NCBI RefSeq assembly: GCF_001442755.1
Contig: NZ_CP006370.1
Coordinates: 186,001 to 250,000, forward strand
Source: Aureimonas sp. AU20
GTDB taxonomy: Bacteria; Pseudomonadota; Alphaproteobacteria; Rhizobiales; Rhizobiaceae
DNA: 64,000 nt
Direction of reading: 5' to 3'
The notes beneath the pieces are model-generated. The model was not told the DNA's origin. It did no database searches and saw nothing but the letters and a program-made list of their open reading frames with translations. The position numbers and the translations under genes were made by a program. Below, piece by piece: positions 31,547 through 39,905 of the stretch; within the stretch, counting starts at the first letter, position 1; every line of letters starts with the position of its first letter.

Positions 31547-32464
31547 ATGCAGATCCGACATCTCCAGTATTTCGTCACCCTGGCGCGCGTCGGCCATTTC
31601 CGCCGCGCGGCGGAAAGCTGCGGCGTGTCGCAGCCGACGCTCTCGGCCGGGCTCAACTCGCTGGAGACCCTGCTCGGGGTGGAACTGGTGCGGCGCGACC
31701 GGCGCTTCGTCGGGCTGACGGCCGAGGGCGAGGCGGCCCTGCCCTGGGCGCAGCAGATGCTGCACGATTGCGACGGAATGCTGCGCGCAGCCGGCCGGCC
31801 GGGCATCGGCCTGTCCGGGCGGCTGCGCCTCGGCGTCATCCCGGCCGCCATGCCGGCGGCGGGTGCCATCCCGCCGGTTCTGGCGATCGACCATCCCGAT
31901 CTTCAGCCGGTGATCCTGTCCATGACCTCGCGCGAGATCGAGCGCGCGCTTCATGCGCACGATATCGACGGCGGCATTACCTATCTGGAAAGCGAGCCGC
32001 TGTCGGGCGTCATCAGCTGGACCTTCTACGAGGAGCGCTACCGCTTCGCGACGCCGGCCGACGGCGAATTCGCCGGCCGCTCGTCCATCTCCTGGGCCGA
32101 GGCGGCCTCGGCCCCGCTCTGCCTTCTCACGCGCGACATGCAGAACCGGCGCATTCTCGACGCGCAGATGACCCGCGTCGGCGTCGAGATGCGCCCGCGC
32201 GCCACCGCCAATTCCTACACCGCGCTTCTCTCGATGGTGCGCATGGGCGGCCTGTCCTCGATCCTGCCCCATCCCCAGGCCCGCACGGCCGAGCGCGATC
32301 CCTCGATCCTGGTCCTGCCCTTCGACGATCCCTCGCCGCCCCAGGCCGTGGGGCTCGTCGTGCTCGATCGCCATCCGATGTCGGCGCTGACGCGCGCGAT
32401 CCTCTCCTGCGTACGCTCGGCCGAGTTCCGCCGCCAGATCGAGCCGCTGCGGGACACACGCTGA
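31547..32464 (+). CDS. LysR-family regulator next to formate genes
   Basis: A 305-residue LysR regulator. The N-terminal winged helix covers residues 1-60 (MQIRHLQYFVTLARVGHFRRAAESCGVSQPTLSAGLNSLE), followed by the co-inducer domain (GRLRLGVIPAAMPAAGAI onward). GGAG lies eight bases before the ATG. It is on the same strand as the downstream oxalate/formate-type transporter and fds genes. A near-perfect T-N11-A palindrome lies 8 bp after its stop codon, in front of the transporter, so it probably controls the transporter and perhaps the formate dehydrogenase operon. Confidence 0.9.
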   Translation: MQIRHLQYFVTLARVGHFRRAAESCGVSQPTLSAGLNSLETLLGVELVRRDRRFVGLTAEGEAALPWAQQMLHDCDGMLRAAGRPGIGLSGRLRLGVIPAAMPAAGAIPPVLAIDHPDLQPVILSMTSREIERALHAHDIDGGITYLESEPLSGVISWTFYEERYRFATPADGEFAGRSSISWAEAASAPLCLLTRDMQNRRILDAQMTRVGVEMRPRATANSYTALLSMVRMGGLSSILPHPQARTAERDPSILVLPFDDPSPPQAVGLVVLDRHPMSALTRAILSCVRSAEFRRQIEPLRDTR

Positions 32465-32471
32465 GCGATTT

Positions 32472-32492
32472 TTGATAGAGGCGCTCTATCAA
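32472..32492. promoter_or_regulatory. LysR-type palindromic operator
   Basis: Arms TTGATAGAG (32472-32480) and CTCTATCAA (32484-32492) are perfect complements around GCG. The core has the LysR T-N11-A form (TAGAGGCGCTCTA). It starts 8 bp after the LysR stop and about 105 bp before the transporter ATG. Neither strand shows a T-run after the hairpin, so a terminator is unlikely. Confidence 0.65.
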
Positions 32493-32597
32493 CGATCGAT
32501 CCGGCTGCATTTGACTCATTCTAAGTTTCGCAACACCCTCGTCTGTCAGGAGAAACACGATCGCGAGGTCGTGGCTCCGCGTGTCCTGGGAGGGTTC

Positions 32598-34244
32598 ATG
32601 AGTTCCGCAGCCGATGTGTCGCGTCCAGCCAAAGCCGGCTTTCTGGAGCGGGAAAACACCGTCGCGAAGGCCGGTTTCAACCGCTGGCTGATCCCGCCCT
32701 GCGCCCTTGCCATCCATTTGTGTATCGGCATGGCCTACGGGTTCTCGGTGTTCTGGCTGCCGCTGTCGCGCGCCATCGGCGTGTCGCAGTCCGTCACCTG
32801 CGACGGTATGAACCTGACGACCGCCCTGTTCACGACAACGTGCGACTGGCGCGTGTCGGACCTTCTTTGGATGTACACGCTGTTCTTCGTGGTGCTCGGC
32901 GCCTCGGCCGCCATCTGGGGCGGCTGGCTGGAGCGGGCCGGTCCGCGCAAGGCCGGGCTCGTGTCGGCCGTGTGCTGGTGCGGCGGCATGGTGATTTCGG
33001 CGCTCGGCATCTACCTCCACCAACTCTGGCTGATGTGGCTGGGTTCAGGAATTATCGGCGGCATCGGCCTCGGGCTCGGCTACATCTCGCCGGTCTCCAC
33101 GCTCATCAAATGGTTCCCGGACCGTCGCGGCATGGCGACCGGCATGGCGATCATGGGCTTTGGCGGCGGCGCGATGATCGGCTCACCGCTCGCCGACATG
33201 CTGATGCGCCATTTCGCCAGCCCTGAGGGCGTCGGCGTGTGGCAGACGTTCCTGGTGCTCGCCGCCGTCTACTTCGTGTTCATGGTGTCCGGCGCGCTGG
33301 GATACCGCGTGCCGCCCGAGAACTGGCGCCCCGCTGGCTGGACGCCCGCCGAGGCGAAGAACCGCATGATCGCCACCGGCGACGTGCACCTGAAGGACGC
33401 GCACAGGACGCCGCAGTTCTGGCTGATCTGGGTGGTGCTCCTCACCAACGTCTCCGCCTCGATCGGCATCATCGGCGTCGCCTCGCCCATGCTGCAAGAA
33501 ATCTTCGCCGGGCGGCTGATCGGGGCCGAGGGCGTCCGCTTCCTCGACTTCACGCCCGAGCAGCGCGCCGCCGCCGCCGCCGTGGGCGCGGGCTTCGTCG
33601 GCCTCGTGTCGCTGTTCAACATCGGCGGGCGCTTCTTCTGGGCCTCCTTCTCCGACCGGCTCGGCCGCAAGACCACCTATGCCGTGATCTTGGCGCTCGG
33701 CCTTGCGATCTATGCCGCCCTGCTGCCGCTCAGCGCTTCCGGCGGCCTTCTGTTCGTGTTCGTCGCCTCGTTCTGCGTGATCGCCTCCATGTATGGCGGC
33801 GGCTTCGCCACCGTGCCGGCCTATCTCGCGGACGTGTTCGGCACCAAGTTCGTCGGCGCCATCCATGGCCGGCTGCTCACCGCCTGGTCGCTCGCGGGCG
33901 TCTTCGGCGGTCTCATCACCGGCACGATCCGAGACCGGCAGATCGCGGCCGGCGTGCCGCGCGAGACGGTGTACCAGCCGATCTTCCTGACGGTCGCCGC
34001 GCTTCTGGCGGTGGGCTTCGTGGCCAATCTCCTCGTTCGCCCCGTCGCGCAGAAATGGCAGATGCGCCAGGAGGGCAAGGGCGCCTCGAAGCCGACGCTG
34101 GTCGGCGCGGCCCCGGCGGGCGGCGACTACGGCATCGGGCGCGGCGGCTTCAGCGGCGCGGCGCTTCTGGCCTGGGGCATCATCGCCCTGCCGCTTCTCT
34201 GGGGCGTCTTCATCACGCTGCAGAAGGCCGCAGCCCTGTTCTGA
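32598..34244 (+). CDS. MFS transporter, oxalate/formate antiporter (OFA) family
   Basis: A 548-residue inner-membrane protein with about 12 predicted TM helices and the OFA pattern (WLIPPCALAIHLCIGMAYGFSVFWLPLSRAIG; GIGLGLGYISPVSTLIKWFPDRRGMATGMAIMGFGGG; FNIGGRFFWASFSDRLGRKTTY). Loop motifs DRRGMATG and DRLGRK are MFS signature positions. An N-terminal extension of about 45 residues precedes helix 1, and a large insertion after helix 2 (TCDGMNLTTALFTTTCDWRVSD) carries two cysteines. The start at 32598 has GGGAGGG upstream. Its place before fds genes suggests formate or another small carboxylate as substrate. Confidence 0.9.
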   Translation: MSSAADVSRPAKAGFLERENTVAKAGFNRWLIPPCALAIHLCIGMAYGFSVFWLPLSRAIGVSQSVTCDGMNLTTALFTTTCDWRVSDLLWMYTLFFVVLGASAAIWGGWLERAGPRKAGLVSAVCWCGGMVISALGIYLHQLWLMWLGSGIIGGIGLGLGYISPVSTLIKWFPDRRGMATGMAIMGFGGGAMIGSPLADMLMRHFASPEGVGVWQTFLVLAAVYFVFMVSGALGYRVPPENWRPAGWTPAEAKNRMIATGDVHLKDAHRTPQFWLIWVVLLTNVSASIGIIGVASPMLQEIFAGRLIGAEGVRFLDFTPEQRAAAAAVGAGFVGLVSLFNIGGRFFWASFSDRLGRKTTYAVILALGLAIYAALLPLSASGGLLFVFVASFCVIASMYGGGFATVPAYLADVFGTKFVGAIHGRLLTAWSLAGVFGGLITGTIRDRQIAAGVPRETVYQPIFLTVAALLAVGFVANLLVRPVAQKWQMRQEGKGASKPTLVGAAPAGGDYGIGRGGFSGAALLAWGIIALPLLWGVFITLQKAAALF

Positions 34245-34256
34245 CGATCAAGTCGC

Positions 34257-34283
34257 GCCGGCGCCGCCCCTCGTGGCGCCGGC
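34257..34283 (+). terminator. Hairpin terminator/attenuator between transporter and fds operon
   Basis: GCCGGCGCC (34257-34265) pairs perfectly with GGCGCCGGC (34275-34283) over a 9-nt loop and is followed by CTTTCG. It starts 12 bp after the transporter stop and ends 24 bp before fdsG. The T-run is short, so partial termination or transcript processing between transporter and dehydrogenase genes is more likely than a full stop. Confidence 0.6.
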
Positions 34284-34307
34284 CTTTCGATATTCGGGAG
34301 ATCACCC

Positions 34308-34793
34308 ATGCTCGATTCCGCGCGACGCTCCGTTCCCTTCGACCGAGAGCGGCTGGACGAGATCATCGCCGCCCACAAGGATCGGCCCGGCGCGCTCTTG
34401 CCGATCCTGCACGAGGTGCAGGGCGAGTTCGGCATGGTGGACGACGCCGCCGTGCCGGTGATCGCGCTAGCGCTCAACCTGTCGCGCGCCGATGTGCACG
34501 GCGTTCTCACCTTCTATCACGACTTCCGCCGCCAGCCGGCGGGCCGCACCGTGGTCAAGCTCTGCTCGGCCGAGGCCTGCCAGGCGGCGGGCGGGCGGGC
34601 GCTCCAGGCCCGGGCCGAGGAACTGCTGGGCGTGCCCATGAAGGCGACCAGCGGCGACGGCGCGGTGACGCTGGAGCCGGTCTACTGCCTCGGCCTCTGC
34701 TCCGTCGCCCCGGCGGCGATGGTGAACGGCAAGATCCATGGCCGCCTGTCGGCCGAGCGACTGGCGACGCTTCTCGGGGAGGCCGTGCGATGA
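34308..34793 (+). CDS. fdsG: NAD-dependent formate dehydrogenase, gamma subunit
   Basis: A 161-residue NuoE-like thioredoxin-fold [2Fe-2S] subunit. The four cluster cysteines lie in KLCSAEACQAAGG and VYCLGLCSVAPAA. It relays electrons between the FdsB flavoprotein and the catalytic chain of the soluble formate dehydrogenase. It is the first gene of fdsGBAD. The stop overlaps the fdsB start (ATGA), which couples the two subunits. Confidence 0.95.
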   Translation: MLDSARRSVPFDRERLDEIIAAHKDRPGALLPILHEVQGEFGMVDDAAVPVIALALNLSRADVHGVLTFYHDFRRQPAGRTVVKLCSAEACQAAGGRALQARAEELLGVPMKATSGDGAVTLEPVYCLGLCSVAPAAMVNGKIHGRLSAERLATLLGEAVR

Positions 34794-36379
34794 ACGGGCT
34801 GGTTCGTGTCTTCGTGCCGCGCGACGCCGCGGCTCTCGCGGTCGGCGCCGACGAGGTGGCGAGCGCCATCGCGCAGGCCGCAGCGCAAGCGGGGCGCGCC
34901 GTCGAGATCGTGCGCACCGGCTCGCGCGGGATGCACTTTCTGGAAGTGCTGGTCGAGGTCGAGACGGCGGACGGGCGCATCGGCTACGGCCCTGTTGGCG
35001 AGGCGGACGTCGCCGCGCTGGTCGCGGCGGGCCTGTTCGAGGGCGGCGCGCATCCGCTGCGCATCGGGCGGCCCGAGGCGCATCCGTTCCTTGCTCGCCA
35101 GACGCGCTCCACCATGGCGCTGTGCGGCATCGTCGATCCGCGCTCGGAAAGCGATTATCGCGCCCATGGCGGCTGGCGCGGGCTCCAAGCGGCGCTCGCC
35201 ATGAGCGCCGAGGAAAGGGTCAAGACCGTCGCCGCCTCCGGGCTGCGCGGGCGCGGCGGCGCGGGCTTTCCCACGGGCATCAAGTGGGACACGGTGCGCA
35301 TGGCATCGGCCGACCGGAAATATGTCGTCTGCAATGCCGACGAAGGCGATTCCGGTACGTTCGCGGACCGCATGACCATGGAAGGCGATCCGTTCCGCCT
35401 CGTGGAGGGCATGGCGATCGCGGGCGTCAGCGTCGGCGCGACCTATGGCTATATCTATATCCGCTCGGAATATCCGCACGCGATCGAGGCGATGGAGCAC
35501 GCCATCGTCGAAGCGCGCCGCGCCGGATGGCTCGGGAGCTCGGTCGGTGGCTCGGGGCTGGCCTTCGACATGGAGGTGCGCGTCGGCGCCGGCGCCTATG
35601 TCTGCGGCGAGGAAACCTCGCTTCTCAACTCGATCGAGGGCAAGCGCGGCATCGTGCGCGCCAAGCCGCCGCTGCCGGCGCTGAAGGGCCTGTTCGGCAG
35701 GCCGACCGTGGTCAACAACGTCCTCTCGCTCGCCGCCGTGCCGGCGATCTTCGCCGAAGGGCCGGAGGCCTACGAGCGGCTGGGTCTCGGACGCTCGCGC
35801 GGCACCATGCCGGTGCAGCTCGGCGGCAATGTGCGCCATGGCGGCCTGGTGGAAGTGCCCTTCGGCATCACCTTGGGCGAACTCGTCAACGAGATCGGCG
35901 GCGGCACGGCCTCGGGCCGGCCGGTGCGCGCGGTGCAGGTCGGCGGCCCGCTCGGCGCCTATTTCCCGCCCTCGCTCTTCGACACGCCCTTCGACTACGA
36001 GGCCTTCACGGCCAAGGACGGGCTGATCGGCCATGGCGGCATCACCGTGTTCGACGACACGGTCGACATGGCGCATATGGCGCGCTTCGCCATGGAGTTC
36101 TGCGCGGCGGAAAGCTGCGGCAAGTGCACGCCCTGCCGCATCGGCGCGGTGCGCGGGCAGGAGACGATGGACCGCGTGCTCGCCGCGCGCGAGGCCGGGC
36201 GCTCCGCCAGGGCCGAGCTCGATCTCCTGGCCGACCTCTGCGAGACGATGAAGTTCGGCTCGCTCTGCGCGCTCGGCGGCTTCACGCCCTACCCCGTCAT
36301 GAGCGCGATGACGCATTTTCGCGAAGACTTCGATCTCGACGCGCGGCCGCTCCCGGCCGCGCTCCAGACGGCGAACTGA
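34790..36379 (+). CDS. fdsB: NAD-dependent formate dehydrogenase, beta subunit (NuoF-like)
   Basis: A 529-residue fused protein. An N-terminal NuoE/thioredoxin-like region (about residues 1-115) is followed by the NuoF module, with NAD-binding GLRGRGGAGFPTGIKW, FMN-binding NADEGDSGTFADR and GAYVCGEETSLLNSIEGKRG, a SLBB segment and a [4Fe-4S] motif ESCGKCTPCRIG plus a later Cys in GSLCALGG. It passes electrons from formate oxidation to NAD+. I set the start at 34790 by the ATGA overlap with fdsG; the longer open frame to the left is out-of-frame transporter sequence. Confidence 0.95.
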   Translation: MNGLVRVFVPRDAAALAVGADEVASAIAQAAAQAGRAVEIVRTGSRGMHFLEVLVEVETADGRIGYGPVGEADVAALVAAGLFEGGAHPLRIGRPEAHPFLARQTRSTMALCGIVDPRSESDYRAHGGWRGLQAALAMSAEERVKTVAASGLRGRGGAGFPTGIKWDTVRMASADRKYVVCNADEGDSGTFADRMTMEGDPFRLVEGMAIAGVSVGATYGYIYIRSEYPHAIEAMEHAIVEARRAGWLGSSVGGSGLAFDMEVRVGAGAYVCGEETSLLNSIEGKRGIVRAKPPLPALKGLFGRPTVVNNVLSLAAVPAIFAEGPEAYERLGLGRSRGTMPVQLGGNVRHGGLVEVPFGITLGELVNEIGGGTASGRPVRAVQVGGPLGAYFPPSLFDTPFDYEAFTAKDGLIGHGGITVFDDTVDMAHMARFAMEFCAAESCGKCTPCRIGAVRGQETMDRVLAAREAGRSARAELDLLADLCETMKFGSLCALGGFTPYPVMSAMTHFREDFDLDARPLPAALQTAN

Positions 36380-36391
36380 GGAGGACACGGC

Positions 36392-39265
36392 ATGTCGCTC
36401 GTTCACGAGACCGACCACGGCACACCCGAGCGCCGCTCCGAGAAGATGGTGACGCTGACGATCGACGGCGAAAGCGTCACCGTGCCGGCGGGCACCAGCC
36501 TGATGCGCGCCGCGAGCCTGATGGGCACCAAGATCCCCAAGCTCTGCGCGAGCGACTCGCTGGAGCCCTTCGGCTCCTGCCGCATGTGCCTCGTGGAAGT
36601 GGAAGGGCTGCGCGGCACGCCGGCCTCCTGCACCACGCTGGCGGCCGACAACATGGTGGTCCACACGCAGACCGACCGGCTCGCCAAGCTGCGCCGGGGC
36701 GTGATGGAACTCTACATCTCCGACCACCCGCTGGACTGCCTGACCTGCTCGGCCAATGGCGACTGCGAGCTGCAGGACACGGCGGGCGAAGTCGGCCTGC
36801 GCGAGGTGCGCTACGGCCAGCACGGCGAGAACCACGTCCATGCCCACGAGCATGGCGAGGCGAACCCGCTCTTCATGGAGAAGGACCTCTCCAACCCCTA
36901 TTTCCAGTACGACCCGTCCAAATGCATCGTCTGCTCGCGCTGCGTTCGGGCCTGCGAGGAGGTGCAGGGCACGTTCGCGCTGACCATCGCCGGGCGCGGC
37001 TTCGACAGCCGCGTTTCGCCCAGCCAGGGGCAGGACTTCTTCTCCTCCGAATGCGTGTCCTGCGGCGCCTGCGTCCAGGCCTGCCCCACCGCGACGCTGA
37101 TGGAAAAGTCGGTGGTGGCGATCGGCGTGCCCGAGCATTCCAAGGTCACGACCTGCGCCTATTGCGGCGTCGGCTGCTCCTTCAAGGCCGAGATGCGCGG
37201 CGAGGAGCTGGTGCGCATGGTGCCTTGGAAGGACGGCAAGGCCAATCACGGCCATAGCTGCGTCAAGGGCCGCTTCGCCTATGGCTACGCCAACCACCGC
37301 GAGCGCATCACCAAGCCGATGATCCGCGCCTCGACCTCCGATCCCTGGCAGGAAGTGTCGTGGGAGGAGGCGATCGCCCACACGGCGTCCGAGTTCCGCC
37401 GCATCCAGGAGAAGTACGGGCGCAACGCGGTCGGCGGCATCACCTCGTCCCGCTGCACCAACGAGGAGACGTTCCTCGTCCAGAAGCTGATCCGGGCGGG
37501 TTTCGGCAACAACAATGTCGACACCTGCGCCCGCGTCTGCCACTCGCCGACCGGCTACGGGCTGAAGACCACGCTCGGCACCTCGGCCGGCACGCAGGAC
37601 TTCGATTCCGTCGAAGAATCCGACGTCATTCTCGTGATCGGCGCCAACCCGACCGATGGGCATCCGGTCTTCGCCAGCCGCATGAAGAAGCGACTGCGCG
37701 AGGGCGCGGAGCTGATCGTGATCGACCCGCGCCGCATCGACCTCGTGCGCACGCCGCATGTGGAAGCCGCGCACCACCTGCCGCTGCGCCCCGGCACCAA
37801 CGTCGCCGTTCTCACCGCCATGGCGCATGTGATCGTCACCGAAGGGCTGGTGGACGAGGAGTATGTGCGCGCGCGCTGCGATCTGGAGGCCTTCGCGGCC
37901 TGGGCGGAGTTCGTGTCCGACCCCGCGCGCTCGCCGGAAGCCAGCGAGCCGATGACCCGCGTTCCCGCGGCCGACCTTCGCGCCGCCGCACGTCTCTACG
38001 CCACGGGCGGCCGGGCGGCGATCTACTACGGGCTCGGCGTCACCGAACACAGCCAGGGCTCCACCACGGTCATGGCCATCGCGAACCTCGCCATGGCCAC
38101 CGGCAATATCGGCCGTCGCGGCGCGGGCGTGAACCCGCTTCGCGGGCAGAACAACGTGCAGGGCGCCTGCGACATGGGCTCCTTCCCGCACGAGCTGTCG
38201 GGCTATCGCCACGTGTCCGACGACACGGCGCGCGCCCTGTTCGAGACCATGTGGGGCGTCGAGCTCGACGACGAGCCGGGCATGCGCATTCCCAACATGC
38301 TGGACGCGGCGGTCGCCGGCGAGTTCAAGGGCATCTACATCCAGGGCGAGGACATTCTCCAGTCCGACCCCAACACGCGCCATGTCACGGCGGGCCTCGC
38401 CGCCATGGAATGTGTCGTGGTGCAGGACCTGTTCCTGAACGAGACGGCGGTCCACGCCCATGTCTTCCTGCCGGGCTCGACCTTCCTGGAGAAGGACGGC
38501 ACCTTCACCAATGCCGAGCGCCGCATCCAGCGCGTGCGACGCGTGATGAAACCCAAGAACGGCTATGCCGACTGGGAGATCACGCAGCTTCTCTCCAACG
38601 CGCTCGGCCTGCCGATGGCCTACGCGCATCCGTCCGAGATCATGGCCGAGATCGCGGCGCTGACGCCTACCTTCTCGGGCGTGTCCTACGAGCGCCTGGA
38701 GACCGAGTCCCTGCAATGGCCGGTCAATGAAAAGGCCCCGCTCGGCACGCCGCTCATGCACATGGAAGGTTTCGTGCGCGGCAAGGGCCTCTTCGTGGTG
38801 ACGGAATACGTGCCGACCGACGAGAAGGTCGGCCCGCGCTTCCCGCTTCTGCTCACCACGGGCCGCATCCTGTCGCAGTACAATGTCGGCGCGCAGACGC
38901 GGCGCACGGACAACGTGCTCTGGCACGAGGAGGATCTCCTCGAAATCCACCCGCACGACGCCGAGGAGCGGGGCATCCGCGAGGGCGCCTTCGTCAAGGT
39001 GGCGAGCCGGGCCGGCGACACGAGCCTGCGCGCGCGCATCACGGACCGCGTGGCGCCGGGCGTCGTCTACACGACCTTCCACCATCCGCTGACGCAGGCC
39101 AACGTCGTGACGACGGACTATTCGGACTGGGCCACCAACTGCCCGGAATACAAGGTGACCGCCGTTCAGGTCTCGCCTTCCAACGGGCCGAGCGACTGGC
39201 AGGAGCACTACAACAGCTTCGCGGAGCGCTCGCGCCGCGTCGCCCAGGCGGAGCCGGCGGAATGA
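36392..39265 (+). CDS. fdsA: NAD-dependent formate dehydrogenase, catalytic alpha subunit
   Basis: A 957-residue molybdenum (or tungsten) bis-MGD enzyme. The N-terminal [2Fe-2S] domain (CASDSLEPFGSCRMC) and the His/Cys [4Fe-4S] segment (HPLDCLTCSANGDCELQ) precede two ferredoxin clusters (CIVCSRCVRAC; CVSCGACVQAC) and the [4Fe-4S] of the Mo domain (CAYCGVGC). The probable active-site ligand is Cys383 in DTCARVCHSP, so no selenocysteine is needed. It oxidises formate to CO2 in the cytoplasm. Twelve base pairs separate it from fdsB and it overlaps fdsD. Confidence 0.96.
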   Translation: MSLVHETDHGTPERRSEKMVTLTIDGESVTVPAGTSLMRAASLMGTKIPKLCASDSLEPFGSCRMCLVEVEGLRGTPASCTTLAADNMVVHTQTDRLAKLRRGVMELYISDHPLDCLTCSANGDCELQDTAGEVGLREVRYGQHGENHVHAHEHGEANPLFMEKDLSNPYFQYDPSKCIVCSRCVRACEEVQGTFALTIAGRGFDSRVSPSQGQDFFSSECVSCGACVQACPTATLMEKSVVAIGVPEHSKVTTCAYCGVGCSFKAEMRGEELVRMVPWKDGKANHGHSCVKGRFAYGYANHRERITKPMIRASTSDPWQEVSWEEAIAHTASEFRRIQEKYGRNAVGGITSSRCTNEETFLVQKLIRAGFGNNNVDTCARVCHSPTGYGLKTTLGTSAGTQDFDSVEESDVILVIGANPTDGHPVFASRMKKRLREGAELIVIDPRRIDLVRTPHVEAAHHLPLRPGTNVAVLTAMAHVIVTEGLVDEEYVRARCDLEAFAAWAEFVSDPARSPEASEPMTRVPAADLRAAARLYATGGRAAIYYGLGVTEHSQGSTTVMAIANLAMATGNIGRRGAGVNPLRGQNNVQGACDMGSFPHELSGYRHVSDDTARALFETMWGVELDDEPGMRIPNMLDAAVAGEFKGIYIQGEDILQSDPNTRHVTAGLAAMECVVVQDLFLNETAVHAHVFLPGSTFLEKDGTFTNAERRIQRVRRVMKPKNGYADWEITQLLSNALGLPMAYAHPSEIMAEIAALTPTFSGVSYERLETESLQWPVNEKAPLGTPLMHMEGFVRGKGLFVVTEYVPTDEKVGPRFPLLLTTGRILSQYNVGAQTRRTDNVLWHEEDLLEIHPHDAEERGIREGAFVKVASRAGDTSLRARITDRVAPGVVYTTFHHPLTQANVVTTDYSDWATNCPEYKVTAVQVSPSNGPSDWQEHYNSFAERSRRVAQAEPAE

Positions 39266-39612
39266 GCGCGCCACACGAAGCGGGATCGGACGAGACCGGA
39301 GCGCACGAGACGGGACCGAGCGAGGCCGAAAAGCTCGTCTCCATGCTGAACCAGGTGGCGCGCTTCTTCGAGGCGCAGGCGCACGAGCCCGGCGCGCTGG
39401 GCGTCGCCGACCATGTCGCCGCCTTCTGGACGCCGCGCATGCGAGACACGATCCTCGCCCATCTCGACGCGGCGGACGGCGCGGGCCTGCGCCCCCTCGC
39501 CCGCGAGGGCCTGGAATCCCTGCGCGCCCGCCCGCCCAAAGCCGCCAAGCGCGCCCTGGAGCGAGCCGGCGGCATCTCGGTCGGCACCAAGCCGGGCGCC
39601 GACGCCGGCTGA
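39262..39612 (+). CDS. fdsD: Formate dehydrogenase delta subunit
   Basis: A 116-residue FdsD-type protein. Its core, EKLVSMLNQVARFFEAQAHEPGALGVADHVAAFWTPRMRDTILAHL, matches the small delta subunit that associates with or aids maturation of FdsABG enzymes. The first 20 residues are acidic and low in complexity. It overlaps fdsA by four bases and ends the operon. In many rhizobial loci an fdsC/fdhD sulfurtransferase gene lies between fdsA and fdsD; it is absent here. Confidence 0.9.
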   Translation: MSAPHEAGSDETGAHETGPSEAEKLVSMLNQVARFFEAQAHEPGALGVADHVAAFWTPRMRDTILAHLDAADGAGLRPLAREGLESLRARPPKAAKRALERAGGISVGTKPGADAG

Positions 39613-39905
39613 ATCCTCCGGGGTCTGTTGGCGCCTGAGTCCGACTCTACGTCGTTGGCTTTTCACGAACGGGAAAGCCGGGATGCTGAGCGAAGAGCAA
39701 TGGTCTGATGCGGAGCCGCTGATCGAGGCGTGCCGACCCCGTGCGAAGATGCCGAGCCCGCATCTTCGGCGAACCGTCGATGCGCGCCTACCTCGCGTCG
39801 CGCCTTGGCGTCCTGTCGCTCATGACGCCGGTTTTCGAAATCGGCTTCGGCATCGCCGTTCTCGGCAACGACCTGACTCCCGAGTTCGTGGGGGCGCTGC
39901 CCTGG
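39613..39905. other. Scar region between fds and fumC with transposase remnant
   Basis: About 290 bp between convergent gene ends. It contains a short IS5-type transposase start (39683-39784) and then a stretch that reads PSMRAYLASRLGVLSLM in another frame, without recognisable identity. GGCTTTTC (39657-39664) and GGAAAGCC (39671-39678) can form a hairpin just before the remnant, which may be an old element end or a terminator after fdsD. Confidence 0.45.
39683..39784 (+). pseudogene. IS5-family transposase remnant (N-terminus only)
   Basis: The first 34 codons of an IS5-type transposase are recognisable: MLSEEQWSDAEPLIEA continues to RPRAKMPSPHLRRTVDA, the usual start of this family. Intact relatives continue ILWRHxNGAKWR; here the reading changes to unrelated sequence after VDA. 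No catalytic DDE part remains, so the element is dead. It marks a past insertion and deletion between the formate and dicarboxylate modules. Confidence 0.65.

Noticed and set aside
32472..32492. The palindrome as a transcription terminator
   Set aside because: On neither strand is the hairpin followed by a T-run; the T-rich side precedes it on the plus strand.
37530..37545. Possible selenocysteine codon in the formate dehydrogenase active site
   Set aside because: The codon at residue 383 is TGC (Cys) and the frame has no internal TGA.
34682..39274. A minus-strand open frame of about 1,530 codons opposite the fds operon
   Set aside because: Its translation is rich in His, Arg, Gly and Ala with no domain pattern; the plus strand carries four well-conserved subunits. 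Long antisense frames arise from GC-biased third positions.
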